Source of the DNA: Epichloe hybrida
Taxonomy: Eukaryota; Ascomycota; Sordariomycetes; Hypocreales; Clavicipitaceae
Direction: 5' to 3'
Length of the DNA stretch: 64,000 nt
Assembly (NCBI GenBank): GCA_019022495.1
Contig: JAFEKR010000008.1
Coordinates: forward strand, 1,550,001 to 1,614,000
The translations under genes and the position numbers were made by a program. The notes beneath the pieces are model-generated. The model was given only the letters and a program-made list of their open reading frames with translations. It was not told where the DNA came from and did no database searches. Positions 10,701 through 23,296 of the stretch are shown in pieces (position 1 is the first letter of the stretch; each line of letters starts with the position of its first letter).

Positions 10701-11688
10701 CTACGGATATGCTTGTAGCCATGCTGAAGTCGGCCCCGGGCCGTAAGTGCCGGTTTACCGTAGAAAATTCGGCTCCTGACCAGGAGGATATCTGCCAGAC
10801 CACGGGGCATACGGGGTATCTGAGAGTTGCTTCTAGTGTTCAGATCTGACAGTGGAAGACCTAGGCTTGATTAATGAGTACCGCTGGGCCGGCTCAATGT
10901 AGTGAGATGATCGATAGTTCAGCTCACCGCTCAATTGATAGTAATTCCCAAGTCCTGCGTCAACGACTACAAAAACAGATTGTTCGGTGAGTAGATCAAG
11001 CATGATCTTCTGCCCCGAGTGTCCCAGTAAAACCAACAGGTGCGGCCATGGCTCCTTTTTAAGCGATGCTGCATGATGATTGGGATACAGACTGTATATA
11101 CCTGGGATAGCAATCCCGCTGGGGTCTCCTTCCTTTGCTCGTCTACGGAAGCCATCACAAAGCAAATGCTTGGGCCAAGACCCTGGGCGCTTCTCCCTTT
11201 TGAAAAGTAACCAGACTATGAAATCAACGATCTATAGTACTTATCAGCGCTCGCTCATTCGCTTCAGTCAGGGAGAACCGAGATGAACTACAGACCTCTG
11301 ATTGCGTATTTGCAGCATCGGGTATACCACTAGACAGTGTCACGTGGGAATCGTCTCCTTTTTGGGAGAAGGAAAGCCATTGCTCAAAGGTAGCATCATC
11401 ATCCTGAGAGATGGCATTGCAACTGCAAATCAATGTCGAGTCCAGGAATGATGAGATTCGCTTCTCAATGTCTGTGGTGTCATCTCCGTGTCCCAGAAAT
11501 TTGATCTTCTTCCGACGCAATCTTGAACCACTCGGGAGTCTAAGCAGAGCATATTCGCGTAGAGTTAGAACTGACGTATACGACTGTGTCAGAAGATGCC
11601 GCTTGACAGCCCCTTCGTGGATTTTGGTCTTTCCAGGCCGGCTATGTGTCTCTGGGTCACTCCTTTTCCGTTTCAGGCATCCGACCAT
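7771..11688 (-). CDS. TERT: telomerase reverse transcriptase catalytic subunit, eight exons
   Basis: Copies telomeric repeats onto chromosome ends using the telomerase RNA template. Exons in transcript order: 11688-11296, 11231-10928, 10845-9926, 9873-8556, 8494-8426, 8366-8199, 8057-7949, 7876-7771. Together they are 3387 nt, giving 1128 aa with every junction in frame. The N-terminal (TEN) part contains LRRKKIKFLGHG, WPHLLVLLGHSG and AGLGNYYQLS. The RNA-binding part holds the QFP-like MMYMFPRQFGLHN and the T-motif region FYVTEANTHRNQIFYF. RT motifs are VRLLPKGNKLRPIMNL (1/2), AKVDVQSAFD (A, Asp735), GIPQGSVLSS (B'), RLIDDFLLIT (C, Asp898-899) and FPYCGTCIN (E). The C-terminal extension is spread over the five last exons and ends YGAVMEWLRKQSKTLAVM. 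The first intron has a weak GTCTGT donor. An alternative Met at 11730 adds 14 residues. Confidence 0.95.
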
Positions 11689-14357
11689 GACTTTGATGGG
11701 CGAGCATGGGAAGCGTGTCGCGTTCGTCAACTTGCACGCGTTTGCGATGGTGTCGTTTGCAGTGGAACGACCTGGTTGTGGCTGTCAGATGGCTTTGCTC
11801 TCTGGCGATGATGGTGGGGCAGAAAGTGAAGCCATGGCCAATAAACGGACCCAGCCCAGCCCAGCCCAGGTACCAGGATGCATGGACAGCCACGATTTTA
11901 CGTCCGGTTATCTAGCGTGACTTGACCTGCTCCGTCAAGTTTTGTGTTTGTTTAGAAACTTCTGTTTATGCCTCTGACTCAAAATGGCATTGTCTATGTA
12001 CGGTCGTGCGGCAACAAGCTATTGTTTGAGAGCGCCACAAAACTATCGACCGGCTGTCAGAATATGCTCTGGAGCTCTGGACCCGTCAACAGAGATGCGA
12101 TCGTTTCGTGTTTCGTCCGTCGCCCAGCAGAGTCGATTCAGTGGAAAATAATCCGTAATTCTCCATTCAACATCGGCACATGAAACAGCATCTGCCTCGT
12201 CATTGCAGACCTCGGACTCTTTTCGAATCGCGAACCCAATCTTGAGAAAACCAGATCAGCCAACAGCCAAGTGGACGTGCCGAATGGCAGCTCAGTGCCC
12301 TTCGTGCAAAAGCCATCCCGATTCTGTGCGCCAGCCTGTAACTCTGGAGCTAAGAACATTCTCAACTAATAAAACGATCGATGTTATTTTTCGGGGCTGA
12401 CCTGGCTTCGTTGACCTACGTAAGAAGAGAGTGTATTACGGATTTCGACCACAAGATTACGGACGAGTGGAGACGGCGCTCCCTGTGAACCACCTCAAGT
12501 CTGCGTAATATTGTCTTGTGCCACCATCCGCTACTGCACCACGGTAAAAAAAAAAAACGGCCTGAAACTGTTCGGGTTGGTGCGGTGCGGTACCTTACAT
12601 GGCGGTTGCGGGCATTGATGAGACCTTGCCAGACAGCAATACACAATACATACTGGGTGACTGGGTCCAAAAGGATGCTTTTTGGTTGGCCAATCTCCCC
12701 AGCTCACATTGAACTCGACGCCAGAGTGGCACCATCATGAACAATATGGCATGATTGTAATCGGCAGGTCGTCCGTCAAGCTGCGCATAAATTCTCGGCA
12801 AGAGGCACGGGGTCCGTCAACACTCAAGATTTATTGGCGATTTCGTTTCCGGAGTCGCCTCCTGCAGCGCTTCACTGGAACATGAACTGAGATGGTGGTG
12901 CAGGACGAAAAGCACAGGCGCGGAACGACGGAGTGTCAATATGTCGGCAGCCCAACCAACAAAGGCAATGGTTCGCGGAATGGTAGCGACTGGTCTTTTC
13001 GAGTCGTTGACTTTGGGGCCGTAATACCTGTCGGCGGCTCGAGGTTGACGACTCCATCGAGCAGGGCAAGCAATATATTTATTATCACAGGCTGCCGGGT
13101 CCTGTCGCCATCGCCAATCACCGCCGAACGCAACCAGGCTTTTTTACAACGGAGTACGGATTACACTTGCTTCTAATATTAAGGATTCCCATTCAGCCCC
13201 CCAAAGTTACCAGTGCGGCCTTTTTTTTGGTCCATTATGTATTTTGGGCATCAATGCTGGTTAAATAGCGCTCTGTAGTCTGTGTATGTTCAAAAACGCA
13301 TAACTTGTTTTGCTTCGCTCTCTACGAAGGGGAAAGAAACCCCTGCTTGTCACGATTTGTGCAGGGAGACGTGGCAGCATGGGGACAAACTGTTGCAGCT
13401 GAGGTACCATTGCTTGTTATGTAGACACATCGAGTCTCGAAAAGAACACACATAATACGGGGTACCGAGTACTCCGTACGCTCCATAATACTTGACTGTA
13501 GTACAAACAAAATGGATCATGTCCATATTACATGTATGTACGGAGTATGTCCATGAGGAATCTCAAGCCTTAACCTAATATTACGTACTCCATATGCAGT
13601 TGGCAATACGAGGATTTGGACAGCCGTATCCGGGTCCACAGACCTCGGGAAGGTGGGGCCTCCTGGGTTTCTGGCATCTGCATCTGCGATGTGAGCAATC
13701 TGAAATTATGCAGCGGACACGAGATCAGGTCGAGGGTAATCAGAGGTACTGGAAGTCAATCCAAGCATTGTCTAGACAGACGTTTGGGTCAGATCTTGAG
13801 TCTCTGGTCCGGGCTCTGAATGCCAAGTAAGATTCGACTCGACCCAGACAGAGGCTATAGCCCAGCAAGAAAGATATGGCCGATTGAGAGGATTTGAAGC
13901 TGAGGTGAAGTGGCCAGGGCTCAGAGCTCAGCGCCTGCTTGACCCATCCCGGCATGGATTCCAGGCCCGTCTGGGCGCTAAATCACGTCTGGGTCCAGTG
14001 TGGAGCCGTGACCCTGGCAGCCATCGATTGATCGGTCGGCCTGGTAATCCTGGTAACAGCCCTGGTACGGATTACAGGTGCCAGACGCCAACCGGGAGCG
14101 TGTGCACCAATGCAAAAAGTTCAAAGTTGCATGGCATGGAGTGTGCTGCTCTACGGATTATGTACATCCCGCCATCCACTTCATCATCATCAAGACCATT
14201 CACGATTCGATCCCATCCATCCCCCGATCGTCATCCCCTCCCCCACGCCCTACCGGCGTATCAATGCTGCTCTCGTCTCCCGACCGGCTGAGCCACACAA
14301 CACGACGTTTGACCAGTCTGACCGGATGCACAGCTCCTGGCCACTTCCCAGGCCAAC
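11689..14357. promoter_or_regulatory. 2.7-kb divergent intergenic region between TERT and the RhoGEF gene
   Basis: No gene recognised, although the two genes are divergent and both promoters must lie here. Visible structure: a short CCCAG pentamer run near 11852-11868; a homopolymer A run near 12546; and five members of the dispersed motif family at 13155, 13471, 13539, 14066 and 14152, one of the densest groups in the window. The last 200 bp before 14358 are C/T-rich on the plus strand, like a fungal 5' UTR. Confidence 0.45.
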
Positions 14358-17300
14358 ATGGACCCGGCCCCGGATGCTGGCCAGCCTCGAGACGATGCTG
14401 TCGACACCCGCCTTGGCACCTTGGGCCGCCAAAACCTCCAACACAACCTCCAACAGCTCCAACACGCTGAAGCGTCTACAGTACAATCCCATTCCCTCTC
14501 TTTTCCATGCATGAGCTCCGACGTGCGAAGCAGTTTCGACAGCAACTCGCCGCACCACGACCATCTCGCTGCTGACGCCGCCCCAGCGAACGACACCGAT
14601 CCACATCCTGCATCGTACCACGATCCCTCCTCAGACGGAGTTTACCATGTGTCTCCTCCGACTATAGATCCCGACGACTTCTACAAGAACTATCGGGGTC
14701 CTGGCGCAAGTAGAGGTCCGGATATACTCCCCATGGCTGCAACATCGTCCTCACGCCCTTCTCTTCGATCAACCGGTGATGGAACCACGCCCAGACACCC
14801 GATAGTTCCTGCTCAACACAACCTGCCGCGAGCGAACTTGCGCTCTGTCTCGAGTCCCCTGGATAGTAGATCATCTACAGGTAGTATCACAAGGATGCCC
14901 GGCGGCAAGCAAAGTGTAAAAGACCTCAAAAAGCGCTTTGATCAGAATGCCACGGTTGGAGTTCCCGCCATACCGCCTCCACCTACTCGCACAACAGCGG
15001 GCTTGAAAAACACCAACAACGGTGCCTCTCGGTCATCGTCACATCGAGACACGACTTCCGAGGACACTCTTGGTGGACGCAGTAGTACTGTTGGAACCTC
15101 GTCATTGTCGCTGCGACAATTTAAGTTTGTGGCTGACAACCAGGTTCCTGGTAGTACGCAGTCATTCGCAAGTCGCGTTGGCAAGCCCCGAAGCTCTACC
15201 GATCGAGAACTAAATTCTACAAAAACCGCACAGAAAAAGTCTCAAACTCTTCCTCAACCGACAAACCCTGCTTCCCGTCATTCACAACCTCCTGTTCTTC
15301 TGTTTGGCGAGGTTTCTCCCGATCGGCCTGATGCAAGTTCTCTAGGGCACGGTATTGACGAAATACGCCCGCGAAGGACATCCGAGTCTAGTCTACAAAT
15401 CGCTTCATCGCGCCAACGCAACCTCTATAGCCCGGAAATAGAACGGTCATCACTTTCGTCATATCATCGCAGCCCTCCATCCCATCCCGAGGGAGCAGTC
15501 ACAGCATTGGTATCTCGTCCTCGAACTCGCTCTCGTGCTCATAGCGATGATGGTAGCTCATCGCCATCATCAAGAGCTGCGCGTCATCGAGCATCAAGAC
15601 CATCGCCGCATTCATCCAAATTACCCGTCTCCGTTCGCAAGTTTAGCACTCCTAGCAACTCAACGAGCCCGTCCCCTACTCGTTCAAGCTCCCCTTCTAC
15701 TCTAAAACGATATCAAGCGAACGGAAGACCGTCCAGGACAAGTCCGGGGGCTAGTCGGGCAAAAACACCGACCCAGATCCGCAAATCGGTCACGCCAAGC
15801 AACAGCACCGCGAGGTTGCAGGCATTCGTTGCCGCTCCTCCGCCAGTACTTTCACCTACATTGCGAAGCTCCCGGCCTAGACAGCCTATATCAATAGCGT
15901 CCACGTCTAGCTCGAGGATGAAGGAAACCGACAAAGCCCAAACTGTAAAGAAGGGCGAATCAACGAGCAGACATCGCAAAATATCAATCGGTCCCATCGA
16001 TTTCGAACAAAGGAGAGAGCATATCAGGCTTGCGTACACCAAATCCATCCGGGAAAATGAGGCTTTAGAAGCAAAGCACAAGGCCGACGCCGAAAATGCG
16101 CGCCATGAGCTGGAGAATCTACCTGTTCCTCATGATACATCAGAGGCTCCTGTTCCATCGCCAATCAACTTATCAAATGAGCCACAATCTAACCCGTTCG
16201 CTACCCAAGCACCTCCTAAACTAACGTGCACACGGGATGAGGCTCAGCAGTCCGTGCCGGATCCCGATGGCGTTCGAATTCAGCAACTCGCGCCGCAAAC
16301 TGCAGGACCACACTCAGAAGCCATGACTACACCACCATTGAACATTGTCCCAGAAAGACAAGTCACTACAGCTGGGCAAGACTCACCAACCTTGGGTTTG
16401 CCTGGAGGCTTCCCCGACCAGACACCCTCTAAATTTGGAGACAAGCGACCCCTATCTGCGGTCTCGGCGACATCTGATACCACCGAGTTTGACTCAGAAC
16501 CTCAAATTAACCCCCCAGTTCAAGCCTTGTCTCCCATCGATATTCCTGTGACAATTGTCAAGCATGCCACCTCCCAGAGGCAACAGCGCACTGAGTACCA
16601 ATATCCGTTTGAGGACGAACCCGGCTCCCCAGCTCGAGCCTCGCCCAAGAAGAATCGTCGAGAGCTCGCGAAGCCTGAGCTTGGCCAAGCTCCGACATTG
16701 CCGGGCTCTTTTGTGGACGATCCCGAGCAGTCCGAATCGAAAGAGCATGGCATCGGTTCATCTCATTCACAGGATATGGCAAAGACTGGGGTCTCCGCAT
16801 CAGAGAGTCCAGTTTCATCAAGGCAGGATGACAAGGATACGATACCGTTTCCCAGACTGGATTCACGGTACGATTCTGACTGCCAGTCAGAGCCGGGTCA
16901 AGTTTCGCTAGCAGGCCATCAGGACCATCAAGAGGACGATGCCGCCACGGACACATGCACGGAAGCGACGGACGATCACGAGCAAGAGGTAGGAGTACAA
17001 AGAAGAGACTCTTATGATGATGCTAGTCGCTCCTACAGAAACTCCACGTGTGCTTCATCAGACGCTGGAGTCTATGACGACCCTCGATTATCAGGCCATG
17101 AGCAACAACCTCAACCTCAACAGCAGTGCGATGTACCATCGACAGGCAATTTGCTAGTGCCTGCTTCTAGACACCACGACGAAAGACTCAGCCGACAGTC
17201 AGCGTGGACAGATTTCTCGGTTGATAGCACTGACCGATCAGTCATGCCAAGCAGTCGTGAATCACCAACATTTGGCCATGCAACCATCTTCAGCTCTCAA

Positions 17301-20084
17301 ACGGAATCTTCGATCAACGATGGACAGCTTAATAGACGGGAACTTCGCGAATCAGAGTCGTCCAGACCACCTTCGACCCATTACAAATCACTGAATCTCT
17401 TGGAGGTCGATACAGGAGACGGCTTCTCGATTGCATGTTTCTCGCCTGAGCCGAACGAGCCAGCTTCATATCTCCCATCGCCGAGCCACGAGCCTCCCCC
17501 AGTACCGCCGTCTGTTCAGGGCTCAGATATAAATTCAAGAGCATCAAGTGCCTACTACGAGCAGTCTCAGTACGAGAACACTTTATTGAACTCTGAACGG
17601 GGAAGTGACGAATACATGTCTCGTGCCGACACATCTCGATCTATTGACTCGGCGTCTCTTGCGACAACGGAGCAATATGTCAGCACGCAGACGCCGGCTG
17701 ATAGCGACAGCAAGTCCTTGGCGCAGGATGGTGAGGAGCTCACTGACAAAGAACGACACCGTCTTGTTCAGAGGAGGAACGTCATCAAGGAGCTAGTCGA
17801 CACGGAAGCTGTGTTTGTTCGGGACATGAACATTGTGGAAGAGATCTACAAGGGGACGGCAGAGGCTTGTCCCAGACTAGACAGCAAAACGGTGAAGTTG
17901 ATCTTCCGAAACAGTGACGAAATCATTGCTTTCCATACGGCGTTTCTGTCGGAAATCAAAGAGGGCGTTATGGACGTGTATGTACCCAAAGGGGGACGGA
18001 CTGCACAACGAGATGACTCCTCCATATCCACGCCGAACTCTGGCACGACTGGCGGACCCAATGACGCGAAAGACCGCTCTACGTGTCTTGGTCCCGTATT
18101 CAAGAATAACATCGAGCAGATGAAGTTGGCGCATGAAGGTTTCCTGCGCGCAAGCGATCAAGCAGCGAAGAGACTCATACTAATACAACAAGACCCTACT
18201 GTTCAGGTATGGCTGAACGAATGTAACGAAGTAGCCAAGGATTTGACAGCTGCTTGGGACTTGGATTCTCTCCTTATCAAACCCATGCAGAGAATTACAA
18301 AATATCCCAACCTGATCATAACACTTCTGCATCATACCCCGCAGGACCACCCCGATCGAGAAGCGCTGATGGAAGCCAAGGACACATTGGAAACCGCCAT
18401 TATCGAGATCAACAAGACGAAGAAGAACTTTGAGCTCGTGGGCCAAATTGTGGGCAGGAAGAGGAAGGAGTCGGATGTCAAGGCTGGCTTCGCCCGAGCC
18501 TTTGGCAAACGGGTGGACAAATTGCAAGCGTCCAACAACCGGCCGGCAGAAGATGCAGACTACGCAAAACTCAATGAGAAATTTGGTGACGACTACCTAC
18601 GGCTTCAAGTAGTCCTGCGTGACGTCGAGTTCTACACCCGGCAAGTGTCAGCCTACGTCCATGAGTTCTTACAGTATATGTCTTCGATCGAATTGGTCAT
18701 GAGGCTGCAGCCTGGCAACTATCCCGAACTTGAAAGTAAGTGGGTTCAGTTCAACATTTCGGTCCGCGATCTTGAGAAAGTGGCTCTGGAGGAGCATCTG
18801 TCCCAAGTTCGCAAGCTTGTCATTGAACCTTTTGAACAAGTCATTAGGGCATATGGAAACCCGTCGTTGGCCATGAAGAAGAGAAACAAGCGCCGCCTGG
18901 ATTTTGAGCGATTCGAGCAACTCAGGCGAGGTGGCAAAAGCCCCGATCCCAAGTTGAAGGAACTTGTTGAACAGTACGAGGCCCTGAATGATACCCTGAA
19001 GAAAGAACTCCCACGGCTATCCGCCCTGACGGAGAGAATCGGCAACATCTGCCTGGGAAACTTTGTGAATATCCAAGCAAAATGGTACTCCATCTGGAAA
19101 GATAGGATGAAGGCGATGTTGGCAGATTGCTCCGACATGCCCGATCTTCAAGAAGTGGTCAATTCTTTCGAACGCGACTTCCCCTATGCCAACGATCAAC
19201 TGGCTAATATAGGTATCCTCAACCCTGCCACTTGGGGCAGAAGCTCACTTTCGATGTCCACGAGTATGGACGATGCATCACTGCGAACGCGTGCCCGGGC
19301 GTCAGATCTGGAAGCTCGAAGCTGTGGCCAGTCCATCAATGGAGATGTTGCACCAATGCTGCCTACACCGGACTTCGGGGGACGACGTAGTGGCTCCTTC
19401 ACCATGTCTCCAAGTCATAGCGCCACAAGTTTTGCGAATGGAAACGTACCAAGTCCACACCAATACTACTACCGCGATTATTACGCCGGGATCGCCTCCA
19501 GCCAGGGGGGGGGGCTAGCCTCTCCTCGATCTCCGGAATTTCCCAGCACAGGCCGGAGTTTTGAGTCAGGAATCCCCCGGCAAAGCTCAGATTCGACTGC
19601 ACAAAGCCATCGTGACTCCAACACGACGTACAACTCGAACTCTGTCACCCACGAAATGCAACGAGACAATCATCGCTTTTCCAACATGTTTCGCTCAGCC
19701 ATGCCCATGCCGGATGGACGCGATGATAGTGGCAGTCAGCGACAATCAAGAGCGTCATCCCGCGAGCGCAGTCAGGTTTCGGACGGTTACAACGTGTTGT
19801 GGCTGGCTGCTTCGCTCTTTGAATTCAACATCGCCACTACAAAACACGAGGCTGGATATCCTTACCTAACATATCAAGCCGGCGAGGTATGTTCAATCAA
19901 TCAGCTCTTGATGCCATGTGGAGAAGAGGAAACAGTGCAAGGGTGTTGACATGACCATGCACAACAGATATTCGATGTCATAGCGGAAAAGGGCGAACTC
20001 TGGTTAGCAAAGAATCAGGATGATTTAACAGATCAAGTTGGTTGGATCTGGTCCAAGCACTTTGCCAAATTGGCCGACTCGTGA
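14358..20084 (+). CDS. RhoGEF (DH) - BAR - SH3 protein, putative Rho/Cdc42 exchange factor
   Basis: Large signalling protein (1881 aa) with the architecture of Tuba-like proteins and fission yeast Gef1: a DH domain activating Rho-family GTPases (often Cdc42) beside a membrane-curving BAR domain. Two exons: 14358-19886 and 19968-20084. Residues 1 to about 1110 are a long Ser/Pro/Arg-rich, probably disordered region with many potential phosphosites. The DH domain starts near residue 1133 (HRLVQRRNVIKELVDTE) and contains the conserved helix LLIKPMQRITKYP (about 1300). The BAR region follows at roughly 1400-1640. A C-terminal SH3 domain (about 1810-1878) is completed by the second exon: YLTYQAGE / IFDVIAEKGELWLA, ending VGWIWSKHFAKL. 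No PH domain is obvious, the BAR taking its place. A Met near 14511 could be the true start. Confidence 0.9.
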
Positions 20085-21096
20085 ATGGCAAATACTTTTC
20101 CAATGTCAAACGCAGCCAGTCTGTGATAGATTTTCGGGCGTTGATGCTATGAGTGAGCATGGATGGTCACAGAGCCATCAATCCAAGCGGATAGACCAGA
20201 TTCTATTTTTACGCAGATGACATGTTATGTTTTTTTTTTTTTTTCTTCACCTTCCCCCTCTTCCTCATTTAGCCCTTGAGGAGGAGCCTGGCGTTGATTT
20301 GGTTTATTCACTTCGATACCTCATGGCTACCAAAGGACTCAATTCCTACACTGTCGAGTTGAAGACCACAGCCTCTCACGCAAATTGCGGGCTCTCTTTT
20401 TTTTTACCTTTTTATTTTCTTCTTGTGGAATTCCTTTCATTTATCAGGAAGCGTGAGCATGTGGAGACGGATACGGGGAGCTTCCGGCGTTTGCGGAGCA
20501 TACCAAAAGCAGGATTGGGAAACAGAACGTCAGTCAACGATGGGTTGTTGGTGTCAAGGGGAAGAAGGACAGGCAAGGCAGTACAGCGCAGGCAGGCTGA
20601 TTTGGCGAATACACTGAAAGGCTGCAGGAGGTGCAGATGCGACGCGATTACATTAGGAGACACCAAGGAGAGGATCTGTACGAATATACATATATACGGA
20701 TTACATGTCCAGGAACTACCCTTTGTGGTATGTGGAAGACGAAGGTACATATGTACACGGGTTATGTGGGTAGCCAGCCAAATGCACGCCAAATGCACGC
20801 CTGATGCACACGGTGTTGTCGCTAGTAATCCGTATTAATACTGGTATTACTGACCTGCGGCCGGGTGGAGCTGGAGCTTGGGCCCCTAAATGTGCCGGAC
20901 TCCAGGCGTCCCGGGCGTTCCGGTAATCGTCAGTGGCCACTGGTCGGTCCCACAAAGCTTGTTGGACGAGCTGTCAACTTCTTTCTGCATCGCCGTCTGT
21001 CTCCAACCGAGGAGCGAATTTCGGATGCGAACGTACGAACACTACGTCTAGGTGCGTGCCGTCGTGTCATTCAAACGGCAGCTACAGGTACCCAAC
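20085..21096. promoter_or_regulatory. intergenic, RhoGEF 3' flank and transporter promoter
   Basis: About 1 kb without a gene. T-rich runs occur at 20229-20244 and 20397-20405. Two members of the dispersed motif family lie at 20695 (extended form TACGGATTACATGT) and 20826 (reverse orientation). A short tandem CCAAATGCACG repeat lies near 20777-20800. A 203-codon open frame starting at 20227 has no ATG-led support and low-complexity composition. Confidence 0.4.
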
Positions 21097-22997
21097 ATGA
21101 AGAACAAATATGTGGGCGAAGCCTCGATAAGAGGGAGCTCCGAGAGAGCTCGCATGATTCTTTTGAACTTCTGCGCTATTGGTGTTACGTACGTACGACC
21201 TTGGCTTTGCCTTTTTTTTTTTTTTTTTTTTTTTCGCCGTTCCCGTCACACAGATGGCTTCCTTCAGGTCGTTAACTTCTTATAGCTTCACCTGGGTTGT
21301 CGAATTGACTTGTAAATCTCTCCATGACGTGTGGCCCCCTTGAATGAGAAGTTGGAGAGAAATTTAAAGGCAGTTAGATTGAGGGGGAAAAGAAAACAAG
21401 AAAAGAAATCTAATGCGCGCGTTGCAGACTGCACTCCGTATCTCCTTGATCTTGGCCTCACCAAATCCAACACGTCGCTCATCTGGCTCGCCGGCCCGCT
21501 ATCCGGACTTCTGGTCCAACCGATCGTGGGAGTCATCGCCGACGAGAATACATCCAAATGGGGACGGAGACGACCCATCATGGTGATGGGAGCTCTGATA
21601 GTGGCATTTTGCCTGCTCGTTCTGGGATTCACCAAGGAGCTTGTAGGGCTTGTAGTGCCGAATGAGAAGTTGGCAAAGGGACCGACCATGGCACTGGCTG
21701 TCTTGTCCATCTATGCGTTGGACTTTGCCATCAATGCCGTCATGTCGTGCTCGAGGAGTTTGCTAGTCGATGTGCTACCTCTGGAGAAGCAGCAAGCTGG
21801 AGCGGCATGGGCGAGCAGAATGGGCGCGGTCGGCCACATCGTCGGTTACAGCTTCGCGGCGATGAACCTCCCTCGACTGCTTGGTACAACGCTGGGCACG
21901 ACCCAATTCCAGCAGCTCACCGTCATTGCCGTGGCCGCCCTTCTCGTCACAACAGGCGTCACCTGCTGGGCCGTCAACGAAAGCCCGCTCGTCTCGGGCA
22001 AAGGGTCCAAGTCCCGAAGCGCCCACGGGATTCTGCGGCAAGTCTACTTGGCTGTGCGGCATCTCCCGCCGCGAATCCAGGCCATCTGCTGGGCTCAGTT
22101 CTGGTCCTGGATCGGATGGTTCCCCTTCATGTTCTACAGCACGACGTGGGTGGGCGAGACGTACTTCAGGTACGATATCCCCGCGGACGCGAAGCAGTCC
22201 GAGGATGCGCTGGGGGAGGTGGGACGCGTGGGAAGCACCGCTCTCATCCTCTACTCGGCCATTACATGCTTAGGAGCGTTTCTGCTGCCCGTTTTCGTCA
22301 AGTCTCCGGACGAGGGACGGTATACGACGAGACCACCGCAGGCGGTTGCGGGATTATTGCGGACGTTTCAGGAAATGAAGCCGGATCTCTTGTCAATGTG
22401 GATCATCGGCCATTTGATGTTTGCAGGGTCCATGGTGTTTGCGCCATTTGCGACCAGCTTCCGCTTCGCCACCGTTCTGGTCTGTCTATGTGGAATGTAA
22501 GTACCATGCTGCCGCCTCTTCGCCCGCAACTCCCGACTTTGCTCGCTCTGCTAATGCTCTGCTAATGCACGCTCGTCCTCGTCAGACCATGGACAATCGC
22601 CGGCTGGGCTCCCTCGGCCCTCCTCGGTATGGAAGTCAACAAAATGAGCTCCCCGGGCTACAAGCGTCTGTCCAACGACGTCGACGTCGAGCTATCTGAC
22701 CTGGGCGGCACCTCAAACCTCACGGGCAACGATGGGGCAGATTCCTCATCCGGAGGTGAATTGTCGGGCATTTACTTCGGCATCCTCAACATATACACTA
22801 CTGTCCCCCAGTTCATCGGCTCTCTGATTGCCGCCGTCGTTTTCGCGGCACTGGAGCCCGGCAAAAGCCAAGAGTTGGCGGGCGAGCAAGGCGTGCCGAA
22901 AACGGAGGGACCAAATGCCATTTCTGTGTGTTTGTTCATTGGAGCGATATGTGCGTTTGTGGCAACCTTTGCGACGAGGAAACTGAAGCATCTGTGA
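21097..22997 (+). CDS. sucrose/alpha-glucoside transporter-like MFS permease with a 26-nt exon
   Basis: Twelve-helix permease of the GPH/SUT-type group that includes plant sucrose carriers and fission yeast Sut1; probable proton-coupled uptake of sucrose or maltose-like sugars at the plasma membrane. Four exons: 21097-21188, 21286-21311, 21428-22496, 22586-22997; together 1599 nt, 532 aa, all in frame. The tiny second exon supplies FTWVVELT, joining ILLNFCAIGVT upstream to YCTPYLLDLGLTKS downstream, exactly the family's first helix. Other marks are LAGPLSGLLVQPIVGVIAD, the loop WGRRRPIM and, at the last splice, CGIPWTIAGWAPSALLG. A variable Ser/Gly/Asp-rich loop lies near residues 425-460. 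Intron 1 contains a run of about 23 T before its acceptor region. An ATG at 21331 lies inside intron 2 and is a false start. Sugar specificity is inferred. Confidence 0.9.
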
Positions 22998-23296
22998 TTG
23001 CGGGCATGCCCCTGACTGCGTGGTTCCAAGGAGACGCGGTTGTTCGGCGGGTGGCACACTAACTAAAAACATGTATACATATCCACCAGTGATGGGCTTC
23101 TCTGGATGCAAAATCAGTTTCCGAGATCAGATCCAAGGGGGGGGAGGGGATTTCGTTGAATATGTGCTCCATATTCTTTCCGTCCAGCAGTAGACATACT
23201 TCTATACAGCCTGCCAAACACGACCATTATGGCCGTATCTCGTATCGACCCATACACACATGAAATTACCAAAACCAGATTTTTGCACTTCTCCCG

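Noticed and set aside
20227..20838. 203-codon plus-strand open frame after the RhoGEF
   Set aside because: Begins in a poly-T tract with Phe runs and has no family resemblance; includes dispersed-motif sequence.
21331..21430. ATG at 21331 as the transporter start
   Set aside because: It lies in an intron; the peptide before YCTPYLL is basic and not conserved, whereas two upstream exons restore the first helix.
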